Notes under the pieces: model-generated
What the model saw: only the letters and a program-made list of their open reading frames with translations
The model's database searches: none
What the model was told of the DNA's origin: nothing
Program-made: the position numbers and the translations under genes
Assembly: GCA_937884235.1 (NCBI GenBank)
Contig: CALGBT010000510.1
Span: 1-16,829 of the forward strand
Length of the DNA stretch: 16,829 nucleotides
Reading direction: 5' to 3'
DNA from: an uncultured Pseudomonadota bacterium
Lineage (GTDB): Bacteria; Myxococcota_A; UBA9042; CAIXZC01
Shown: positions 1 to 6,768 of the stretch, in pieces
Layout: each line of letters starts with the position of its first letter
Numbering within the stretch: position 1 is the stretch's first letter

Positions 1-2
1 CC

Positions 3-2909
3 GAAACCTGCGATGGCCTTGACAATGACTGCAATGGCGAGACCGACGACCTGCTTTGCGATGACGGCAACGCCTGCACCAGCGACCTCTGCGACCCGGC
101 GACCGGCTGCACCCACGAGCCACTGGCCGGGACCACCTGTGATGATGGCGATGTCTGCACTCTCGCCGACCATTGCGAGGGCGGCGCATGCGTTGGTTCC
201 ACCATCAACTGTGACGATGGCAATGTCTGTACCGACGATGCGTGCAATCCCACGGGAGGCTGCGTCTACACGGACAATCAGGCCGATTGCGACGATGGCG
301 ATCCGTGCACCGTCAAGGACACTTGTACCGGCGGAAGCTGCAGTGGCTATCAAACACCCTGCGACTGCCAGGAGAACGTCGATTGTGGCGCGCTAGAGGA
401 TGGCAACCAGTGCAACGGCACCCTCTTTTGCAACAAGACTCAGGTACCCTACCAATGTGCCGTGGTCCCCGCATCGGTGGTGGAATGCGAGCAGCCGACA
501 AGTCCATGCCAGACGGCGGTTTGCGACCCCGCTAATGGCCAGTGCAGCGTCGTCCCGGCCAACGAGGGCGGCGGCTGTTCAGATGGCAGCGCTTGTACCG
601 TCGGTGACGCTTGTGAACAGGGCGAGTGTGTTGCCGGGCCAAAGGTCAACTGCAACGACGGCAATCCCTGCACTACCGACCTCTGCGACCCGGGCAACGG
701 TTGTTTCCATGAGAACAATGCGCTGCCCTGCAACGATGGCAGCGCTTGCACCACCGGGGACGTCTGCCAGGAAGGTAGCTGTGTCGGCATGGGGCAACTA
801 GCCTGTGACGATGGCAATGTTTGCACTGATGACAACTGTGACTCTGGCACCGGCTGCGTCTCTGTTCCCAACGATGTGGCGTGCGACGACGGCAACTTCT
901 GCACCATCACCGACCTCTGCACCGGCGGCTTGTGCAAGGGGATTGGGGCCTTGGGGTGCGACGACGAGAACGTTTGCACCACCGATTCCTGTGACCCCGT
1001 TGCGGGATGCGTCCACGTCGCCAACAAACAGCCGTGCGACGACGGTGATGCTTGCACCACCGGTGACCTCTGCGGCAACGGAGCCTGCCTGGGCAAGGGT
1101 ACACTGCAGTGCAACGACGGTAACATCTGTACCGACGATAGCTGTGATGCCGAGTCCGGCTGTATCCACACCTTCAATCAGACGCCCTGCGACGACCTCA
1201 ACACCTGCACCGTCGAAGATGTCTGCAACAAGGGGAAGTGCCTCGGCAACGGCAGCCTTGAATGCGATGACAGCAATCCCTGCACCAAAGACATCTGCCT
1301 TCCTGAGGGCGGCTGCAAGCACGAGCCGGCAGCCGGCGCCTGCGACGATGAAGACCCGTGCACCGTCAACGACGTCTGCGTCGACGGGGAGTGTACCAGC
1401 GGAGTGGCACCTGACTGCGAAGATGACAATCCGTGCACCGACGATGCCTGCCAGGACGGGCAGTGCATTCATACCGCCAACGAAGCGGACTGCGATGATA
1501 GCAACGCGTGCACCGTCGACGACCTCTGCGCCCAAGGCAAGTGCGTGCCGGGGGCGCCCCTCAGTTGTGATGATGACAATGTCTGCACCACGGATTCCTG
1601 TGCCCCCGCCTCAGGCTGCCTCAACGCGCCCAACACGATGGCTTGCGACGACGGCGATGCCTGTACTCCCAAAGACGCCTGTACGGGTGGCCAGTGCGTC
1701 GGTGCCGGGCAGCTCAATTGCAATGATGGTAACGTCTGTACCGACGACTCCTGCGCTCCCGAATCCGGCTGTGTCAACGACAACAACGCCGAGGAGTGCT
1801 ACGACGGCGATGTTTGCACCACCGGGGATGTTTGTGACGGCGGCGTCTGTGGCCCCACCGGTACCCTCGATTGCGACGACGGGAATCCCTGCACTGATGA
1901 TTCGTGTGACCCCAAGATTGGCTGCGTTCACGACGCCAATGTCGCAGCCTGCGAAGACGGCAACAAGTGCACCACGGGCGACATTTGTGCCGGCGGACAA
2001 TGCGTCGGCGGTGCACCACCTGACTGTGATGACGATGACGTCTGTACCACCGACTCCTGCAACACGCAATCCGGGTGCGTTTACGCACTCAATACCTCCC
2101 CGTGCGATGACGGTGAAGTCTGTACCATCAACGACAAGTGCGCCGCTGGAGCCTGTCTTGGCGGTGAAGCACTGCCCTGCAACGATGACAACCTGTGCAC
2201 CGATGATGCCTGCGTCGCCGGGATCGGTTGCCAGTTCGTCAACAACACGGTGAAATGCGACGACTCCGATGCTTGCACCACCCTCGATGTCTGCGCCGGT
2301 GGCGAGTGCGTCGGCAGCACGCCGCCCGACTGCGACGACAGCAACGTTTGCACCGATGATAGCTGCAACGCGCAGACCGGTTGTGTCAATACCAACAACA
2401 GCGCCGCGTGTGACGACAGCAATGCCTGCACCACCAGCGACACCTGCGCCGCCGGCTCCTGCGTCGGCGGTCCGGCCCTCGACTGCGATGATAGCAATGC
2501 TTGCACCGCCGATAGCTGCAATTCCGACAGCGGCTGCGTTCATACGGCACTGGTTTGCTGCGGCAACGGCATCAAGGACGCCGGCGAAGCCTGCGACGAC
2601 GGCAACCAGGTTGGCGGCGACGGTTGTTCGGCAGATTGCAAGTCCGTGGAGTATGTTCACAACAACGGCCAGGGCGTGACCTGGTACAATTCTGTGCCAA
2701 CCAGTACTCTGAATTCGTCGCAGGCTCAGCTCTCCTGCCAGAAGACCTATGGAACCTGCTACTACACCACCAACGACTGTGCCGGTCCCGGTTGGTGTCA
2801 GAGTAATCCCGGGGGTAAGTGCTGGGGGTGGACCTCCGGTTGCTCCGGCGGCGCCGGCCGAGTCTGGCAGTACAGCAGTTCATATACTACCTACGGCAAC
2901 TGGAACTGA
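3..2909 (+). CDS. Giant Cys-rich repeat surface protein, 5' partial
   Basis: The frame is open from the first complete codon at the window edge to TGA at 2907-2909, so at least 968 residues are visible and the start lies upstream. Order: a MopE-type motif (CDGLDNDCNG, 9-38); four Cys-rich modules (57-359); a unique spacer with CNGTLFC (360-575); thirteen alternating module pairs (576-2555); a myxococcal disulfide repeat (CGNGIKDAGEACDDGN...GDGCSADC, 2559-2640); then about 88 residues rich in Trp, Tyr, Gly and Cys ending TYGNWN. The cysteine density implies an extracytoplasmic, disulfide-stabilised rod, and the acidic CDDGN motifs could bind metal; both are inference from the family type. It is a paralogue of the gene at 12566-16642 with a different tail. 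An internal ATG at 462 is not the start, because coding continues upstream in frame. The frame stays open for 50 codons beyond the TGA (see 2910-3062). Confidence 0.9.
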   Translation, partial: ETCDGLDNDCNGETDDLLCDDGNACTSDLCDPATGCTHEPLAGTTCDDGDVCTLADHCEGGACVGSTINCDDGNVCTDDACNPTGGCVYTDNQADCDDGDPCTVKDTCTGGSCSGYQTPCDCQENVDCGALEDGNQCNGTLFCNKTQVPYQCAVVPASVVECEQPTSPCQTAVCDPANGQCSVVPANEGGGCSDGSACTVGDACEQGECVAGPKVNCNDGNPCTTDLCDPGNGCFHENNALPCNDGSACTTGDVCQEGSCVGMGQLACDDGNVCTDDNCDSGTGCVSVPNDVACDDGNFCTITDLCTGGLCKGIGALGCDDENVCTTDSCDPVAGCVHVANKQPCDDGDACTTGDLCGNGACLGKGTLQCNDGNICTDDSCDAESGCIHTFNQTPCDDLNTCTVEDVCNKGKCLGNGSLECDDSNPCTKDICLPEGGCKHEPAAGACDDEDPCTVNDVCVDGECTSGVAPDCEDDNPCTDDACQDGQCIHTANEADCDDSNACTVDDLCAQGKCVPGAPLSCDDDNVCTTDSCAPASGCLNAPNTMACDDGDACTPKDACTGGQCVGAGQLNCNDGNVCTDDSCAPESGCVNDNNAEECYDGDVCTTGDVCDGGVCGPTGTLDCDDGNPCTDDSCDPKIGCVHDANVAACEDGNKCTTGDICAGGQCVGGAPPDCDDDDVCTTDSCNTQSGCVYALNTSPCDDGEVCTINDKCAAGACLGGEALPCNDDNLCTDDACVAGIGCQFVNNTVKCDDSDACTTLDVCAGGECVGSTPPDCDDSNVCTDDSCNAQTGCVNTNNSAACDDSNACTTSDTCAAGSCVGGPALDCDDSNACTADSCNSDSGCVHTALVCCGNGIKDAGEACDDGNQVGGDGCSADCKSVEYVHNNGQGVTWYNSVPTSTLNSSQAQLSCQKTYGTCYYTTNDCAGPGWCQSNPGGKCWGWTSGCSGGAGRVWQYSSSYTTYGNWN
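57..359 (+). repeat. Head block of four Cys-rich modules
   Basis: Four modules in the order B-A-B-A, 101 residues in total, precede the spacer. Module A has cysteine spacing C-x5-C-x5-C-x4-C and module B has C-x5-C-x4-C-x5-C. The paralogue at 12566-16642 has a head block of the same order and exactly the same length (15530-15832), so this part is conserved as a unit. Confidence 0.85.
576..2555 (+). repeat. Thirteen tandem A-B Cys-rich module pairs (~153 bp unit)
   Basis: The translated block is 660 residues: thirteen A modules (consensus CDDGDACTTGDxCxxGxCxG) strictly alternating with thirteen B modules (consensus CDDGNVCTDDSCDPxxGCVH). Each pair is about 51 residues, or 153 bp. The pairs have diverged: residues between cysteines vary freely, while the cysteines, the acidic DD after the first Cys and the CT dipeptide are nearly fixed. 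I saw no break in the alternation. Confidence 0.88.
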
Positions 2910-3062
2910 GTGGCCGCGGATACCAACCCTGGCGGTAACTACGAGCCGGACGAGGAATTGCAGATTGGCAGCGACCTCCAATATCGCTGGCGACGAATTG
3001 GGAGCGGCGATTGCGATGGCACCACACCCGTCGTTTCTGCTCCTGCACATTCTAGGAGGTAA
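2910..3062 (+). other. In-frame open extension beyond the TGA; gap between first two genes
   Basis: The 157-bp space between the Cys-rich gene and the next start holds no terminator-like hairpin that I can see. In the frame of the upstream gene it is open for 50 codons after the TGA (with segments such as DTNPGGNYEPDEELQIG and LQYRWRRIGSGDCDG) and closes at TAA 3060-3062, inside the ribosome binding site of the next gene. The segment may be a lost C-terminal end of the upstream gene or a chance open frame. Confidence 0.35.
3054..3060 (+). promoter_or_regulatory. Strong ribosome binding site that sets a GTG start
   Basis: AGGAGGT lies 6 nt before GTG at 3067 and is a full match to the anti-Shine-Dalgarno sequence. 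It decides the start against two upstream in-frame ATGs: 3016, which would bury this site inside the gene, and 2749, which lies within the preceding coding region. Confidence 0.75.
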
Positions 3063-3066
3063 CTTC

Positions 3067-4122
3067 GTGAGACCCGGCTTTGATGTTGTGAGGACGGCCC
3101 GCATTGTCCGACGCGTCGTCGACGAAACAGGCCTCGATTTGCGAGGCCTCGATGTGTTGACCGAGGCTGCCACCGGACCCTTCGCTGCCACCGCGGCCAT
3201 GGCCGCTTTCGCCGGGGCCGACGAGGTTGTGGCCCTGGCCCGGGATTCCTCCTTTGGCAGTGCGGAAGATGCCTTCGCCGCCACCACCAGATTGGCCCAG
3301 GAACTCGGTGCGACGAAACCCCTGCGGTTCATCACCAGCCTCTCCGAGGAGGTGGTCAATGCCGCCACCATCATCACCAACTGTCGGCACCTCCGCCCCC
3401 TCGATCGCGCGGTCGTGGAGTCCATGAACCCGCAGGCCGTGGTGTCACTCATGTACGAAGGCTGGGAGCACCGCCCGGGTGACGTCGACCGGACAGCTTG
3501 CGAGGAGCGGCACATTCCTCTGGTGGGGACCAACGAAATGGACCCCCGGGTGGGAGTTTTCGACTACCTGGGACCGGCCGCGACGAAATTGCTGACCGAC
3601 GCTGGCTTTGAGATCCTTCGCACCCGCGTTCTCCTAGTCTGTGACAACCCTTTCAGACCCTTTCTGCGGGACCATCTGAGCCGCTGTGGGGCCGCAGTGG
3701 AAACCGTGGAAACGCTCAATGACGAGCTTCCAGGCGGGGCCATTGATGTTGTTCTGGTGGCCGCGAAACCGGGGGTGAAGGTGACCATCGGCCCTACAGA
3801 GGCACGGCGACTGGCCATCGCTTACCCCGGCACGTGCGTTGCCCAGTTCTGGGGAGATCTTGATCGGGCGGCACTGCTCTCGCTGGGGATTTCGGTGTGG
3901 CCCCTTGATTCTCCCGGGGCCGGCCGCATGGGAATCCTGCTCTCAGACCTGGGCCCCGAACCTGCTGTACGGCTCCAGGCTGGTGGCTTGAAGGTCGGCG
4001 AGATCCTCGCCCGGGCCAGACAGCTGGATCACTCCCATGATGGGTATGTCAATGCCATCAGGGCTGCCATCGATTCGGGCTTCGGAAGTCCCCTGGACGG
4101 TCAGGAAGAACTGCTTAAGTAG
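3067..4122 (+). CDS. Rossmann-like protein of unknown function
   Basis: 351 residues from the GTG at 3067, with no signal peptide or membrane segment, so a cytosolic protein is predicted. I do not recognise a named family with certainty. Residues 28-80 (LDVLTEAATGPFAATAAMAA, then GADEVVALARDSSFGS) and 100-170 (TNCRHLRPLD, SLMYEGWEHRPGDVD, PLVGTNE, VFDYLGP) resemble uncharacterised nucleotide-binding proteins that I recall from surface polysaccharide gene clusters. A second beta-alpha-beta-like stretch starts near 186 (RVLLVCDNPFRPFLRDHL), but a classical GxGxxG loop is absent. It stands 21 bp before the DUF4838 lipoprotein gene and probably shares its transcript. It is the only product in the window without an export signal. 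A role in making or modifying a glycan is inference from context only. Confidence 0.8.
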   Translation: MRPGFDVVRTARIVRRVVDETGLDLRGLDVLTEAATGPFAATAAMAAFAGADEVVALARDSSFGSAEDAFAATTRLAQELGATKPLRFITSLSEEVVNAATIITNCRHLRPLDRAVVESMNPQAVVSLMYEGWEHRPGDVDRTACEERHIPLVGTNEMDPRVGVFDYLGPAATKLLTDAGFEILRTRVLLVCDNPFRPFLRDHLSRCGAAVETVETLNDELPGGAIDVVLVAAKPGVKVTIGPTEARRLAIAYPGTCVAQFWGDLDRAALLSLGISVWPLDSPGAGRMGILLSDLGPEPAVRLQAGGLKVGEILARARQLDHSHDGYVNAIRAAIDSGFGSPLDGQEELLK

Positions 4123-4143
4123 CCACCCATTCGGAGTAATAAC

Positions 4144-6768
4144 ATGCACAAATACGTTGCCCTCCTCATGTTGCTGGCTGGATGCTCAGCGGAGTCCAAG
4201 AACCCGGACATCTCGTTTCCCAACGATGTTGTGGGGGTTGTGGATGCTCGGGCCGATGGTGACTGGCAGGACCTGGGACCCGATTCCAGAACGCCCGATG
4301 GCACCGCAGATGTCTCTGTGGGAGATGCAGTGCCTCTCGTGGCGAACGGAGTGAGCGAACATGTTATCTTGCTTTCGGAAAGTGCCAGCCCCTCTGAGCA
4401 GACCGCTGCCCTGGAGTTGCAAGACTATCTGCAGCAAGCCACCGGGGCCGAGTTGCTCATTGTCACCGACTCCCCGCAAGGCAGCCCGACCATCGTCTTG
4501 GGACGTGGAGGTCTCGCGGCTCAGCTCGGGGTAGCGCCCACCGATGAAGAACTTGGTGAACAAGGCTTCTACTGGAAGACAGCTCCCCCCCATATTGTCA
4601 TTGCCGGAACTGCCGCCGCCGGGACGCTCTACGGAGTCCACCGTTTCCTTGAAGATGTGGTTGGAGTTCGCTGGTATGCGCCGGGCGTGACCGAGGTTCC
4701 CACCCAAAACAACCTAACGGTTCCACCCCTCGATGCCCTCGTCAAGCCAGCCTTTCTCTGGCGGCATACTTCCTATGCGTGGCCTGGCAAAGACGATGCC
4801 TTCCTCGCCCGAAAAGGGGACAATTCAGGGGACAATCTGGCCGATAACGACTGGGGAATCGAACATGCCCATGATGGCCGTGCCCACAGCTACTTCTGGT
4901 ACGTCAGCCCCGAGGAGTTCTTCGACGAACACCCCGAGTACTTCTCCGAGATCGGCGGCGTGCGGGTGCGGGACGAGACCCAGCTCTGCCTCACCAACCC
5001 CGATGTTCTCGATATCGTCACCGAGCGCATGCTCCAGCGCATGGCCGACAAGCCCCACGTCCGCCAGCATAACTTCAGCCAGAAGGACCGCTACAACTAC
5101 TGCACTTGCGATGCCTGCTCCGCCATGAATGCCAAGTACGAAACCACCGGCGGCACCCAATTCTGGTTCGTTAACGAATTGGCCGCGCGCACCACCAAGG
5201 TCTACCCCGACAAGCTCATCGGAACCCTAGCCTACATGTACACGGAAGAACCTCCCGTCGGCCTGGAGATGCATCCCAACGTCGCCGTCTGGCTCTGCCA
5301 CATGTATCCCTCCTGCGATGCCCATCCTATTGCCACCTGCCCCCATAATGCCGATTATAAGCGGCGGGCCGAGGCCTGGTCGGAGTTGGTCGACCACCTC
5401 TACATTTGGCATTACATCGTCGATTTCACCCATTACTACAACCCCTTCCCCAATTTCCGGGCCATGGCCGCGGATATGAAATTCTATCGTGGGCTCGGCG
5501 TCGAGGGCATCTATCTGCAAGGCATGGGCGCCAGTGGCGGGGGCGGTGAGTTCTCATTGCTGCGTCCCTACTACGGCATGAAGCTGCTCTGGAACCCGGA
5601 ACGGGACTCTGAGGCTCTGCGGGCCGAGTTCCTCAACGGGTACTTCGGCGCGGCGGCCCCGCACCTACAGTCATACATTGAAATGCTCTTGGATGAGGTC
5701 ACGGACAACGATATCCATATGCACCTCTACACGAACCCGGGGCAGGGCTATCTCTCGGACGTGATTCTGGCCAAAGCAGGAGAGTATTTCGATCTGGCCG
5801 AAGCTGCCGTTGTCGACGATGCCGAGTTGCTGGAGCGGGTCAAGGTGGCCCGCATGCCGCTGCTCTATGCGCGGCTTTTTCCGCGCAATGGCTACGAGTT
5901 TGTGGCGGACAAGCTGGTGTGGCTGGGGGAGATGGCCACCATCGTCGAGATCAAGGAGTTCCTCGACCGCATGGCCACCCACGGCTTTCAAACGGTGCGA
6001 GAAGTTGGCGGCGACCCGTCGCTGCTGGCACTGCTCGGCTCCATCTTCCAATCGCCATTGCCCGTCAAGGTCATCGAGAACGAACACCTGCGAGTGGAGG
6101 CTCTCCCGCAACTCGGTGGCCGTGCCCTGCGTGTGACGCACAAAGCGAGCGGTCAAGTGATTACTGCTCACAACTTGATCCCCAATCTCTTCTTTCCCTT
6201 TGCCGGTGGCCTGGAGGACAGGATCGGGGGCACCTTTGAGGCCTACGGCTGGGTCGAGCCGGCGACCCTCGTCAGCCACGAACCGTTGTCGGTCACTACC
6301 AGCCAGGCGACGCTCAATAACTATGCCCTCAAGCGTACCTTCTCCCTCGCTCCCGACCAGGCGACCCTGACCCAGACCACCGAGTTAACCAACCTCGGCG
6401 GTGCCCGCGAAGACCGCTTTCGCTTTCACCTGGAGCTGGACCTGGGCCAACTCGAAGAATCCACCGTAACCTTCACTGACAAGAGCGGCAAGGCCGTGAC
6501 TCAGGAGATGCCAGCCGTCATCGCCGGGCAACGAGAAGGCGTTCATTTCTACGACCAGGAGATGCCCGACGGCGGTTGGATCGTGCATGGCAGCAACGGG
6601 CTGGACGTACTACAAGCCTGGGACGCCGACGATTTCGAGTTCACCTGGCTCTACGCCTATCCAGCATCACTGGACGAATTGGAGGTCGAAGTCTGGACCC
6701 CGAAGCTCTCCTTTGGGCCGGGGGAAACGAAGACCTTCAGTCAGACAGTGACCGTCTTCGCACAGTAG
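4144..6768 (+). CDS. DUF4838/GH67-like lipoprotein with mutarotase-like C-terminal domain
   Basis: 874 residues. ATG 4144 follows GGAG (4133-4136) by 7 nt. The N-terminus is a lipoprotein signal with lipobox LAGC (Cys14), followed by an Asp-rich linker to about residue 66. Residues 70-190 look like the alpha-glucuronidase N-terminal fold (IVLGRGGLA; GTLYGVHRFLEDVVGVRWYA). Residues 195-510 match the DUF4838 type: HPEYFSEIGG, a Cys cluster YCTCDACSAMN at 319-329 that may bind metal, TLAYMYTEEPP, and GIYLQGMGASGGGGE. A helical region follows to about 640. Residues 645-874 resemble a galactose-mutarotase-like beta-sandwich (NEHLRVEALPQLGGRALRV). Proteins of this type occur among polysaccharide-degrading enzymes of large-secretome bacteria; activity on a glycan at the cell envelope is likely, but the substrate is unknown. 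The stop lies inside the end of the opposite-strand gene. Confidence 0.85.
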   Translation: MHKYVALLMLLAGCSAESKNPDISFPNDVVGVVDARADGDWQDLGPDSRTPDGTADVSVGDAVPLVANGVSEHVILLSESASPSEQTAALELQDYLQQATGAELLIVTDSPQGSPTIVLGRGGLAAQLGVAPTDEELGEQGFYWKTAPPHIVIAGTAAAGTLYGVHRFLEDVVGVRWYAPGVTEVPTQNNLTVPPLDALVKPAFLWRHTSYAWPGKDDAFLARKGDNSGDNLADNDWGIEHAHDGRAHSYFWYVSPEEFFDEHPEYFSEIGGVRVRDETQLCLTNPDVLDIVTERMLQRMADKPHVRQHNFSQKDRYNYCTCDACSAMNAKYETTGGTQFWFVNELAARTTKVYPDKLIGTLAYMYTEEPPVGLEMHPNVAVWLCHMYPSCDAHPIATCPHNADYKRRAEAWSELVDHLYIWHYIVDFTHYYNPFPNFRAMAADMKFYRGLGVEGIYLQGMGASGGGGEFSLLRPYYGMKLLWNPERDSEALRAEFLNGYFGAAAPHLQSYIEMLLDEVTDNDIHMHLYTNPGQGYLSDVILAKAGEYFDLAEAAVVDDAELLERVKVARMPLLYARLFPRNGYEFVADKLVWLGEMATIVEIKEFLDRMATHGFQTVREVGGDPSLLALLGSIFQSPLPVKVIENEHLRVEALPQLGGRALRVTHKASGQVITAHNLIPNLFFPFAGGLEDRIGGTFEAYGWVEPATLVSHEPLSVTTSQATLNNYALKRTFSLAPDQATLTQTTELTNLGGAREDRFRFHLELDLGQLEESTVTFTDKSGKAVTQEMPAVIAGQREGVHFYDQEMPDGGWIVHGSNGLDVLQAWDADDFEFTWLYAYPASLDELEVEVWTPKLSFGPGETKTFSQTVTVFAQ

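Noticed and set aside
576..2555. CRISPR array or DNA-level satellite
   Set aside because: The periodicity is protein-coding; copies vary at DNA level and keep the reading frame and cysteines.
1611..2660. Long antisense open frame (349 residues) opposite the first Cys-rich gene
   Set aside because: It is rich in Ala, Val, Gly and Ile in a repeating pattern that mirrors the sense repeats, and it has no signal or domain. It arises from codon bias of the CDDGN repeats.
2907..2909. TGA read as selenocysteine
   Set aside because: I see no convincing SECIS-like hairpin just downstream, and the context is a repeat-rich structural protein without a redox motif.
2749..3066. N-terminal extension of the Rossmann-like protein to ATG 2749 or ATG 3016
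   Set aside because: The sequence before 3067 is not protein-like in that frame and overlaps the upstream gene. AGGAGGT with 6-nt spacing marks GTG 3067.
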